A stretch of DNA of 64,000 bases from Clavaria fumosa. Taxonomy: Eukaryota > Basidiomycota > Agaricomycetes > Agaricales > Clavariaceae. The translations under genes and the position numbers were made by a program. How positions within the stretch are numbered: position 1 is the first letter of the stretch; every line of letters begins with the position of its first letter. The DNA lies in the NCBI GenBank assembly GCA_951802425.1, contig OX637803.1:2356001-2420000 (forward strand). The letters are read 5' to 3'. This document shows positions 1-9,369 of this stretch, piece after piece. Under the pieces are notes generated by a model. That model had not been told where the DNA came from. It searched no databases and worked only from the letters and a program-made list of their open reading frames with translations.

Positions 1-564
1 GACATCAAGGGGCCTGGACGGAAAGGTGATGAGAGTGAGGGGAAAAGGGAGCTGTCATGGATCTGGATGGCTCAGTTTGGTGGTGATGATATTGATAGTG
101 ATGAGGAAAAAGTTAGCAATGGTGAGCCTTGCGGTTCTGTGTGTCTGTCTGTACCTTAAATTGTTACAGCATTGCAGATTGAATGGGCCAAATCAAAAGC
201 CCGTGCAGCACGCTGGTCAGAGGAAGTCATTTTGACAGCTGAAGAGATGCGACGAATTTTGTGGTTCTTCAGGTGGAAGAAGAAGTGGTGGATGGATCAA
301 GCTGAGCTGAGAACCAACATCGGGCCTGATATCAGAGAAGGCCTGGTTGCATACTCAACAAAGCAAGCTTCGATTCTGAGCAGGATGGGAAAGAGTTTTT
401 CCAATCAGTGGTATCCAATACTCTCAGCAAATGGAATTGGTACTGATTGGCCAGAGGAATACTTGGGGGCATCAGTGACATCTGTGGTTGAGGGAAGTGC
501 TCAAGAAAAAATACAGGATGAATCAGAGGAGGATCTGTTTGTTGAAGATGACACCTTTGAGTGA
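1..564 (+). CDS. KDZ-superfamily transposase, C-terminal part (5' end outside window)
   Basis: Two exons can be read: 1-121, then an intron at 122-169 (48 nt, GTGAGC donor, TTACAG acceptor), then 170-564. The spliced frame is open. It gives the C-terminal helical region typical of fungal KDZ (Kyakuja-Dileera-Zisupton) DDE transposases: an IEWAKSKARAARWSEEV stretch, then EEMRR, then KKKWWMDQ, ending in an acidic tail. The catalytic residues lie upstream, outside the window. It differs clearly from the transposase at 32.8-36.6 kb, so it belongs to another KDZ family. A 33-bp minisatellite begins soon after the stop codon. In the complete KDZ element of this window the ends are also tandem-repeat arrays, so that array may be this element's terminal repeat (inference). 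Confidence 0.85.
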
Positions 565-584
565 TGTTCTGTCTGTAGATACTC

Positions 585-1115
585 TATTCCATTCCTGCAG
601 CAAGTGCTGTCCCCAAATTGAATGTACACTACAGTAAGTGCTGCACCCAAGCTGACCTGACCTACAGTAAGTGCCGTGCACAAGTTAACCTGACCTACAG
701 AAATTGCTGTCCCCAAGTTAACCTGACCTATGGAAAGTGCTGTATCCAAAGTGACCGGTCATCCTGGAGTTGCTGTGCTCAGGTTGACCCAGACCTACAG
801 CAAGTGCTGCACCCAAGTTGACCTGGCCTACAGTGAGTGCTGTGCACAAGTTAACCTGACCTACAGCAAGTGCTGTGCACAAGTTAACCTGACCTACAGG
901 AGGTGCTGTCCCCAAGTTGACCACCCTGCCAGTCATTCTGCAATTGCTGTGCTCATGTTGATGACCTGCAGTGAGTGCTGTGCCCAACTTGACCTGACCA
1001 ACAGCAAGTGCTGTGCACAAGTTAACCTGACCTACAAGAAGTGATGCCTCCAGGTTAACCTAGCCTGCAGTAAATGCTGTGGCAATGTTGACCAACCAAC
1101 AGCAATCCTACTCTT
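585..1115. repeat. 33-bp minisatellite, block 1
   Basis: Imperfect tandem copies of a 33-bp unit; the core TGTGCACAAG recurs at 841 and 874. The unit contains CAAGTTAACC, TGACCTACAG and CAAGTGCTGT. Because 33 is a multiple of three, long open frames run through it on both strands; I regard these as by-products. The block starts about 20 bp after the KDZ stop codon. Confidence 0.9.
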
Positions 1116-1136
1116 GCTGAATTCAGGTTAACCTAG

Positions 1137-1521
1137 AATAAGGTTAGGGTTAATTTGTTTGTGCTTTTCCAAGTTAATGGTAATACATAAAACTTATCAA
1201 AAATATGCTGGTGGTGGGCAAAGCAGTGTATGACAATTTGCAAAAGAAAGTGAAGTTAGATACTTAGCAGTTGTCTAGGAAAAAAATTAAAAGCCTTGAT
1301 TTTGGGCCGTGGGAAGATTTTGATCCCCAGGGGACTAAAATCTTCCCACGGCCCAAAATCAAGGCTTTTAATTTTTTTCCTAGACAACTGCTAAGTATCT
1401 AACTTCACTTTCTTTTGCAAATTGTCATACACTGCTTTGCCCACCACCAGCATATTTTTGATAAGTTTTATGTATTACCATTAACTTGGAAAAGCACAAA
1501 CAAATTAACCCTAACCTTATT
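1137..1521. repeat. 385-bp near-perfect palindrome (foldback element)
   Basis: The two arms, about 190 nt each, are reverse complements with almost no spacer; the symmetry axis is near 1329. The only arm mismatches I saw are two bases beside the centre (GATCCCC against GGGGACT). The outer ends read AATAAGGTTAGGGTTAA and its complement, which includes one telomere-like TTAGGG-type unit. It lies between the two blocks of the 33-bp minisatellite. It has no coding capacity. I could not identify a convincing target-site duplication. Confidence 0.9.
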
Positions 1522-1695
1522 ATAGAATTCTGTTGAACCCAGTCCCAACCAGAACTGAACCAGAACTGAACCTGCTGAACCTGGTTCTGTTAGTTCTGGT
1601 CAGTCCTATCTATTCTGCCCTCAACACTCAGTTCTGGTTTGCCATTTGGGCAAATGTCTCAGAGAACAGAACAGAACAGAACTTCGGCATCCCTA
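1522..1695. mobile_element. hAT-type MITE remnant
   Basis: GAACC/GGTTC-rich sequence ending in GGCATCCCTA, the same right terminus as the complete MITE at 48233-48525. The left terminus is missing; the palindrome at 1137-1521 takes its place. This suggests that the MITE was broken by, or recombined with, the palindrome. Confidence 0.45.
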
Positions 1696-1697
1696 GA

Positions 1698-2785
1698 CCT
1701 GACTGGCAGCTAGTGCTGTCTCCAGGTTGACCTGACCAGCAGCTAGTGCTGTCCCCAGGTTGACCTGATGTCAGCAGATGCTGTTCTCAGGTTGACCTGA
1801 TGGGCAGCCAGTGCTGTTCTCAGGTTGACCTGATGGGCAGCCAGTGCTGTTCTCAGGTTGACCTGATGGGCAGCCAGTACTGTTCTCAGGTTGACCTGAT
1901 GGGCAGCCAGTGCTGTTCCCAGGTTGACCTGACTGGCAGCCAGTGCTGGCTTCAAGTTGACCTGACCAGCAGGTAGTGCTGTCCCCAGGTTGACCTGACT
2001 GGCAGCCAGTGCTGTCTCCAGGCTGACCTGACTGGCAGCCAGTGCTGTGCCCAGGTTGACCTGACTGGCAGCCAGTGCTGTGCCCAGGCTGACCTGACTG
2101 GCAGCCAGTATTGTGCCCAGGTTGACCTGACTGGCAGCCAGTATTGTCAGCCAGTGCTGTGCCCAGGTTGACTTGACTAGCAGCTAGTGCTGTCCCCAGG
2201 TTGACCTGACTGGCAGCCAGTGCTGTCTACAAGTTGACCTGATGGGCAGCCAGTGCTGTCTACAAGTCGACCTGACTGGCAGCTAGTGCTGTCTCCAGGT
2301 TGACCTGACCAGCAGCTAGTGCTGTCCTCAGGTTGACCTGATGTCAGCAGATGCTGTTCTCAGGTTGACTTGACTGGCAGCCAGTGTTGTCAGCAAGTGC
2401 TGTGCCCAGGTTGACCTGACTGGCAGCCAGTATTGTCAGCCAGTGCTGTGCCCAGGTTGACTTGACTAGCAGCTAGTGCTGTCCCCAGGTTGACCTGACT
2501 GGCAGCCAGTGCTGTCTCCAGGCTGACCTGACTGGCAGCCAGTGCTGTGCCCAGGTTGACCTGACTAGCAGCTAGTGCTGTCCCCAGGTTGACCTGACTG
2601 GCAGCCAGTGCTGGCCACAAGTTGACCTGACTGGCAGCCAGTGCTGTTCTCAGGTTGACCTCCCTTTCAAGTGCTTCCTCATTTGCTGCTGCCAGGTTAA
2701 CCTGACATCCAGCAATTGCTGAGCCAAGGTTGACCTTGTTCACAGGAATTGTAGCTCTCCAGGTCAACCCTAGTTCACAGCAATT
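1698..2785. repeat. 33-bp minisatellite, block 2
   Basis: About 30 imperfect copies of a 33-bp unit containing CAGGTTGACC, TGACTGGCAG and CCAGTGCTGT; for example, the spacing is 33 bp between copies at 2041 and 2074. It is related to block 1 (same length, same AGTGCTGT core), so the two blocks are probably one array opened by the insertions at 1137-1695. Long frames across it are repeat by-products. Confidence 0.9.
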
Positions 2786-3034
2786 GCTGCATTATGTGTA
2801 CCCCCATTTTGTTGCAACTGCTGGTTTTTGGGTTAACCCAAACAACATGTACTATTGGTTATGCTTACGGTTACGGTGCTCACCCGTACTGTACCGTCGG
2901 CCCCTCTTTGACTTACGGTTGACGGCCGTTAATTGGACGGCTGTAACCGTATACGGTTACGGTGAACAGCCCTACTTACAAGTGTGTTGGAAACTTACTT
3001 CAAAAGGTCGTACAACTAATGTGATGAGCCCCAG
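2786..3034. mobile_element. MITE-like ACGGTTACGG-rich remnant and short flank
   Basis: The part at about 2850-2974 has inverted blocks of TTACGGTTACGGTG and CGGTTACGGTGAAC and ends in GTGAACAGCCCTA, a terminus style seen in hAT-type MITEs. The left end is degenerate and I find no clear target duplication. The remaining 60 bp before 3035 looks like the 3' end of an intron of the next gene, with CTAAT as a possible branch site and CCCCAG as acceptor. Confidence 0.35.
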
Positions 3035-3674
3035 ATTTCACGGCGACGTGTGATTGTCCTGTTGTTTGCGGCGCTATTACCAATGGTTCACTTGCCTGCC
3101 CGACAACGAGTAGTGGCCGTGACGATTATTCATGCCTTTGCTCCCAAACCGAAGTCGATGCCCTCTACTCGTCAGTTTTCCCTTTCCTGAATTCATCTTT
3201 TTGCTTCTGCGATGTCTTTTGCTTCCAGGTGCTATTATTGCAGACAGCCTTTTTACAACGTAAGTAATAATGCAGCTTTCTTAAACATCTTGACAAGTAA
3301 GCTTGCCTTTCCTTTGAAAGACCCAATGGGCGATTCATCAGTTCCTGACCCGTTTTCGCACCTGTCCAGCCTTATTGGATACGTGCAAGAATCAAGGTTA
3401 TGTTGTCTCGGCCGATTCTGAATATGTAACATCCATCTTCCTTCCCGATGGGCTGCTGAACACGCAGCTTGCACCCGCAATTCGAATCCAAAGCACTACC
3501 ACAAGTTTGCCCCCCACCCCTGTCGACATGCCTGTCGGTGGCTTTACAACTACGCTCACGTCGTCGACGAGATCTGCCGCTGTACCTGACCGTCATATTG
3601 GACTCATGCCTAGCTGGCTTTTGGGGCTCCTAGTTGCAGGGTTTTTCTTGGGTGTTTTCCATGTGCTGTACTGA
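3035..3674 (+). CDS. Secreted/membrane cysteine-rich protein, 5'-truncated
   Basis: Model: exon 3035-3170, intron 3171-3228 (GTCAGT...TTCCAG), exon 3229-3259, intron 3260-3320 (GTAAGT...GAAAG), exon 3321-3674 with stop. The spliced frame is open. It has an evenly spaced cysteine pattern (TCDCPVVC, ACP, SCLCS, CYYC, TCP, DTCKNQGY), then a Ser/Thr/Pro-rich stretch and a C-terminal hydrophobic segment (WLLGLLVAGFFLGVFHVLY). This is a common design of basidiomycete cell-surface proteins, loosely CFEM-like. The first exon, which should carry the signal peptide, is absent; the upstream position is occupied by a MITE-like sequence and minisatellite. It is probably a broken host gene. Function unknown. 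Confidence 0.55.
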
Positions 3675-4056
3675 AGGCAAATAGGAGGATGTCACTTGAA
3701 TTTGGCAATGCTACGTCTCCTTTCTCTTCGTACTTAGTGAGAGCACTAGATACCATTTGGCCATGACAAATTCTTCTCCATGAAGGGGCTGGCAGTGAGA
3801 CTGAACAGGTCTGATACAAGAAGTCAGAGTTTGGATGCCTTCCACCCAGTTAGGCTCAAGGTCCAGTTCCAGTTCCACTGGCTGTAAGGCCAGCCCATCA
3901 TGGCCAACAGGCATCTGTCCTGGGGCCCATTCTGGCAGGCACACTATCTGGGGAAAGCAATGAGTAAGCCACATAAGTGAATGGGAAGTATGGTGAGACC
4001 CTGCATCAGCAAAGTGCAATTGTGCTATATGTGTTTTGGCAGTGCTGTGCAGACAC
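3675..4056 (-). other. Possible exon remnant, unidentified
   Basis: On the minus strand, after a plausible acceptor (TTTCCCCAG, near 3947), a frame stays open to a stop at 3711. It encodes about 78 residues of non-repetitive sequence including PEWAPGQMPVGHDGLALQP. I recognise no family. It may be a truncated host exon or transposon debris. It ends just before the Copia insertion at 4057. Confidence 0.25.
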
Positions 4057-4061
4057 CTATA

Positions 4062-4291
4062 TGTTGGTAATCACCCGGACAGATTACATAATGATGCGCC
4101 CTATTTGGGAGCGACCGGAACTCTGCCACAGCTCAGTCTTACATTTGACTGGGCTGTGAGTAATTTCCTTTTTAACTTCGCACTAGTACTTTTCTGATGC
4201 CCTAGGGTAGAACGGACTATCCCTAGGTACTACTGCAATATGACAGTCTTACATTTGACTGGGCTAACGGACTATCCCTAGTTTTTCAATA
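4062..4291 (+). repeat. Copia 5' LTR
   Basis: 230 bp. Contains an internal duplication: ACAGTCTTACATTTGACTGG occurs twice in variant form, and CGGACTATCCCTAG occurs twice. A related Copia LTR near 55 kb has three copies of this module. No clear TATA box was seen. Confidence 0.95.
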
Positions 4292-4305
4292 GATTATGAG
4301 ATTCG
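4292..4305 (+). other. Copia primer-binding site (half-tRNA type, inferred)
   Basis: Directly after the LTR stands GATTATGAGA. This is the complement of a methionine-tRNA anticodon loop of the UCUCAUAAUC type rather than of a tRNA 3' end. Drosophila copia is known to prime from a tRNA cleaved in the anticodon region. That the primer here is elongator tRNA-Met is inference from about 10 matching bases. Confidence 0.4.
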
Positions 4306-4322
4306 TTGCACAAACCGACAAC

Positions 4323-7300
4323 ATGACTGCCAACACCTCTACCAATGCCATGGCCGTGCCCCGACTCCGCGACGACGGAGCAAACTGGGCCGATTACGAG
4401 TCAAAAGCTCGAACTGCTATGGGTGCTAGAGGACTGATCAGGCATCGTGACGGCACTGCGCGAAAACCGGTTGCTTACCCTGAACTTGAAGGAATCCCGA
4501 TGAAGGCTCCGGGAGTTAAAGCAACCGACGAAGATCTGGAAGAAAAAGAACGTAAATTTGATGAATACGAACAGAAGGAATACAGTGTGCAACATATCTT
4601 GCTTACCACAGTATCCCCACGTCTTGCTACGATCATCAAGTCCATGACAGGTGTACAGATGTGGACCGCTATCCGCCTTGACGCTACGAAGAAAAGTCAA
4701 CTACACAAAGTTGACACGCGTCGCAGGCTGCAGTCCATGCTCTGCAGCGAGGATGGAGATGTAAAGGCCCACCTGAACGCAATGTTGAAAATCCGAGAGG
4801 AGCTGGACGGTATAGGCGCGTCAGTCGCCGACGAGGACTTTGCAACTATGCTTCTTACCTCGCTGCCACCGAGCTACCGATCTCTCCTCCACTCGATAAC
4901 GCATGCCGCGAGCCTCTCTGGAACGGACATATCCCCCAACGACCTCATGCGCATTGTTCTCGAAGAAGCGAGACAACGCGAGATCGCCAACCAGGCTTCG
5001 AAGTCAGGAGACGCAGCCCTTCTCGTTAAAAAGGGCCGAAACCGCAAAGGCAATTCAGACGATTCGGTCACGAAAACACCATGCGCAAATTGCAAACGTA
5101 CTAACCACAAGACCGATAGCTGCTATGCCGATGGCGGAGCAAAACAAGGCCAAGCCCCTTGGCAAAAGAAAAAGGAAAGAGACAAAGCCAACGCGGCTAC
5201 TGCGTTGACCAAGGAGAAAGAGAAAAACGAGGAGTACCTCGCTTTTACTTGCCTAGGGGATCAGTACGACCATGCGGCGGCCATGTTTCCGGGTAAAAAC
5301 CGCGACATAATACTTGACAGCGGCGCGACGGCGCATTTCTGTCCAGATAAGTCTATGTTCGTCAACTACTCACCTACAAGCCCAACCGCAGTAACTGCTG
5401 CCGACGGACGCGAGCTGAACGCCATCGGGCGTGGTGACGTCGTCCTACAAACTCCCAACGGTGACCGCGTAAGCACGCTGCGACTGAAAAACGTTGCGCA
5501 CGCACCTAGTATGGCTTTCACCTTGGTGTCGGTCGGCAAACTCGACGACGCCGGGTACACCGCTGAGTTCACCGACAATCTATGTCTGGTAAAGGACAAA
5601 CAGGGCAACACCCTGGCTCAGATCCCGAAGGTTAACGGGCTCTACCGCATAGAGGCATTACCCCTCGAAGCCCACTTAACGAAGAAGATTAGAACACTTA
5701 CTTTGTTCGAAGCCCACCGTCTCCTCGGCCACATAAACTACGCCGCAGTCAAACATGCTATAACGACTGGTAAGGTGCACGGGATTGAGCTTGACAACAC
5801 TTCCGAAGAAGTATTTTGCAAGGCATGCGCGCAAGCGAAACCCCACCGCCTACCATTCCCTGAGAAAGCAACAAACCGAGCAGCGACGTACGGCGAACGG
5901 ATCCACGCAGACGTCTGGGGTCCGGCATCTACCGCAACTCTAGGCGGCAGCCGCTACACTGTCGACTTTGTCGACGACGCAACCCGTTGGACCGAGATCT
6001 TCCCCTTGCACAAGAAGTCAGACGCATTCGCTGCCTACAAAGCCCTTGAAGCCCAAATAAACACTCACGAAAAAGTAAAGATAAAGTTCCTACGGTCGGA
6101 CCGAGGCGGCGAATTCAACAGTGATCTGTTCTCAGATCATTTAGCTGCAAAAGGGACGAAGCGAGAGCTCACGACTCACGACACACACGAACAGGTAGGA
6201 GTCGTCGAGAGGTGGAATCGAACGAAAGCGGAGCTCGCAAGAGCCATGCTTATTGATTCAAAACTGCCAAAGTTTCTATGGGGCGAAGCGATGAACCACG
6301 CGGCATGGATAAAGAATCGATCACCCACCCACGCGCTCGAGGGTCAAACTCCGTTCAACGCCCGCTATGCTAGACACCCCGACCTCTCGAAACTTGTCCC
6401 CTTCGGCACGCAAGCATGGGTAAAGGTTGTCAACGCCGGCAAACTCGAACGCCGAGCCCGCAAGGGCCACTTCATCGGCATTGACTCGACTAGCACTGGG
6501 TACAGGATTTATTTTCCTGACAAAAAACAAATTAGGATTGAGCGTGAAGTCGTCTTCAACTTGTCTGAGACGACTGACCCCATCGCATGGACCGGTGAAG
6601 TACCGTCTGAGGGGAGGATGACTAACAACATCCGGCACCCCACCGTCGAAGCTGAACCGCCTATCAATCTCGACACTGTCGATGATCAGCTGATTGAAAA
6701 TCAGCAGCACGAAAATGATGAGCACGAACCTCACGACGACCACTCTCCTGGATTCACCCCCCCCGACGATCCTCCCCGCGGCCGCATCCGTCCTCAACCG
6801 GGCTTTTACAAAATTCTTGCAGGTTACCCACCGCGCGGAACTGCCGCTAACGTCACCCACGCAGAAAACGATAACCACTCACCCTTATTTGCTCTCCACG
6901 CAGGACTCATCGGCATTGAGCCACGCACAATCGCGCAAGCTCTCGCGGGCCCAGACGCTGCCCACTGGAAAGAAGCTTATCAGGCCGAGCTGGATCAATT
7001 GAATCGGGTACACACCTGGGACATCGTCCAACGCCCCGCAATCAAGCCTGTCATCCCTTGTGGATACGTCTTCAGGGTGAAACTGGGACCGAAGGGCGAA
7101 ATCCTAAAGTACAAAGCACGCGTCGTCGCAGGTGGTCACAAACAAACGAAGGGTACTGACTACAACGAAACGTTCGCCGCCGCAGCGAAGATCGCGTCAA
7201 TCCGTGTACTCCTGGCACTGGCAGCTCAACGTAACTGGGAGATCGACCAAGTGGACGTCGTTGGTGCTTACCTCAACGCGAAGCTCGACGAAGAGGTCTA

Positions 7301-8522
7301 CATGGAGCCTCCGCATGGCGTGTTAAGCCACAACGACAGGGGGAAGGTGTGCAGGCTACGAAAGGGCCTGTACGGACTGAAACAAGCCGGTCGCATGTGG
7401 TACCGCATGCTCGCCGCGACCTTTATATCGCTCGGTTTTGACGTGTCCAAACTCGACCAATCAGCGTTTATTAGGACAAAAGGAGATCAGAACGTACACG
7501 TCACTGTTTCCACGGATGACATGGTTGTGATGGGAAACACGCGGACAGCTGTCGACCGAGTGAAGGCGGAATTACGGAAGTCGTTCGAGATAACAGACCA
7601 GGGCGAGTTGTCGTGGCTGTTGGGATTCGAGGTGAAGCGAGACCGAGCGGCGAGAACGATAGCTTTGAACCAACGTGCTTACCTGGAGGTCCTTGCGAAA
7701 CGCTTCGGTTTGCAGGCTGGACACCCGGTCTACACCCCTATGGACGCTGGCGAGGTCCTCTCGAAGGATCAATGCCCCGCGGAGCCGATTAACGTACCTT
7801 ACCAGGAAGCCTGCGGTGGTGCGCTCTGGCCAGCGGTAATCACACGGCCCGATATCCAGTTGGCGATCGGGATCCTGTCGCAATTCACAATGAACCCCGC
7901 GCGCGCTCACTGGGAAGCATTGAAGCGGTTAATTAAATACCTGAGTACCACCAAAGACCTCTGGCTTACCTTAGGAGGCGCCGGGACCATCACGGAAGTT
8001 TTCTCTGACGCCGATTGGGCATCGCAGCCAGATCGACACTCGATATCGGGTTTCGTCGTTCGAATTGGGCGCGGCGCAGTCAGTTGGTCGTCCAAGAGGC
8101 AAACCTTGGTTGCACAATCAAGTACGGAAGCGGAGTACATCGCAGCCGCGACGGCTGCGAGGGAGATCTTCTGGTTGAGGACGTTCCTTGCCGAGGTGGG
8201 AGTCAGCGAACCAGGGGCGACGAGGCTGTGGCTTGACAACATGTCAACGATCGCGATAACAAAGAATAACAAGTTCCACGCACGCACCAAACATATCGAC
8301 ATCCGGCACCACTTCATTCGCGAGGCGGTCGAGAGCGGAACGATAGGCGTGGAGTATGTGCCGACGGGAGAGAATGTTGCCGACGGCCTGACAAAGCCGC
8401 TTCCGCGTCCCTGTCAGGATCGCTTACATAAGCAGGTTGGAAAGGCCAAGAAAGGATTGCAAAAGAGTTGCGGGAAGTTTGCGGACGAGTCACGTGACTC
8501 GAACGGGTGGTGGCTTACATAA
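4323..8522 (+). pseudogene. Copia Gag-Pol polyprotein, 3' end displaced by Gypsy insertion
   Basis: One long frame without internal stops. An ATG at 4296 overlaps the putative PBS, so 4323 (MTANTSTN) is the likelier start. Domains in order, numbered from 4296: UBN2/Gag-like about 100-235; CCHC knuckle CANCKRTNHKTDSC about 263; aspartic protease DSGATAHF about 338; GAG-pre-integrase HRLLGHINYAAVKHA about 470; integrase core with HADVWGP, SDRGGEF and VVERWNRT; reverse transcriptase RVT_2 with TDDMVV; RNase H with SDADWA. The natural end is interrupted after LPRP at 8411; the frame then runs into the Gypsy LTR and stops at 8520-8522. The original last codons remain at 14313-14357, beyond the Gypsy element. 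Confidence 0.95.
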
Positions 8523-8716
8523 TGGGAACATCACGTGACCCGGGCTCGGACGCATCACGTGACGCACGGGGTCCGAGCGTGGGAACGCCGGCAACTCCCG
8601 AACCTCTCGCTATATATACTACGTCGCTTTCTTACTTGTACCCTTTTCCCCTTATGTTAGTATCGTCATCATCGACCTTACGTTAAGTTGTGTGAACCGT
8701 GAGACTAAGTCTGACA
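8412..8716 (+). repeat. Gypsy copy 1, 5' LTR with promoter
   Basis: U3 carries three copies of the 8-bp palindrome TCACGTGA at 8490-8497, 8531-8538 and 8555-8562. A TATA box (CTATATATAC) follows at about 8610. The predicted transcript start is ATGTTAGTAT at 8654-8663, about 43 bp downstream. Its sequence is complementary to the PBS (see 8719-8728). TCACGTGA is a strong match to the CACGTG core bound by bHLH factors (Cbf1/USF class); which host factor binds is unknown. Confidence 0.9.
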
Positions 8717-8718
8717 CA

Positions 8719-8728
8719 ATACTAACAT
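8719..8728 (+). other. Gypsy copy 1 primer-binding site, self-priming type
   Basis: ATACTAACAT lies 2 nt after the LTR and is the exact reverse complement of ATGTTAGTAT at 8654-8663, where the transcript is expected to begin. No tRNA 3'-end complement (TGG...) is present. Tf1/sushi-type elements prime from the folded 5' end of their own RNA over about 11 nt; this layout matches. Confidence 0.75.
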
Positions 8729-9369
8729 CAACCCCTGTCTGCCCTAGCCCCGTGTCCTAACCCGGCTAGCCTGGACCCCTATCTCAAACTGTCACACTCT
8801 GTGACAGCTTATCCCCCTCATCCTCTTTCTCTTTACCCTGCCCACGGTGTGCAACAGAACCGTGTGAAATTTTTACTGTGTGTAGATACACGTGACCAGA
8901 CCCAGAGGAAGTCTACTGTGACCCTCCCCAAGAGACACCGAGTGCCAAAGGCCCGGAACTTTGCTTTACAGCTACGTACCAGTGAATCGTGTAGTGTACA
9001 GGGCACGGAAAGGCCCTATACATAGTTTTTCTGTAGTTTCCTGGTCCAGTGGACAGGGCCCTTGCTCTGTGACCATTGTCAGAAGGGCACACGGGCAACT
9101 CACTAGGAGTTGTGGAGTGACCACCTGGGACACCATTTGGGCCCCACGCTAGCAACAAGTTTTATAGAATAAGAGTTCTATAAGTACCTAGATACATAGA
9201 GAGCAGCCTGAGAGGACAGGACTGCTAAGAGATCGAAGAAATCCTGAGTGCCCAAGGCCCGGAATTCTATTTACAGCGTCTGCGTCCGAGACCGGGTCGA
9301 GCCCAGCTCCCCCCCGATTCCCCTGTTACCGACGTCCCCGAAACCCCATCACCACCACCAGGGTCTGTG
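8729..9369 (+). other. Gypsy copy 1 untranslated leader
   Basis: About 640 bp between PBS and gag with no ORF of note. It contains a direct repetition of the phrases GTGCCAAAGGCCCGGAA (8942) and GTGCCCAAGGCCCGGAA (9248). Likely 5' UTR, packaging and dimerisation sequence. Confidence 0.6.

Noticed and set aside
580..2785. CRISPR array
   Set aside because: Repeats are contiguous 33-bp units without unique spacers, in a fungal genome.
2850..2974. Complete hAT MITE
   Set aside because: Right terminus CAGCCCTA is plausible, but the left terminus and an 8-bp duplication could not be found.
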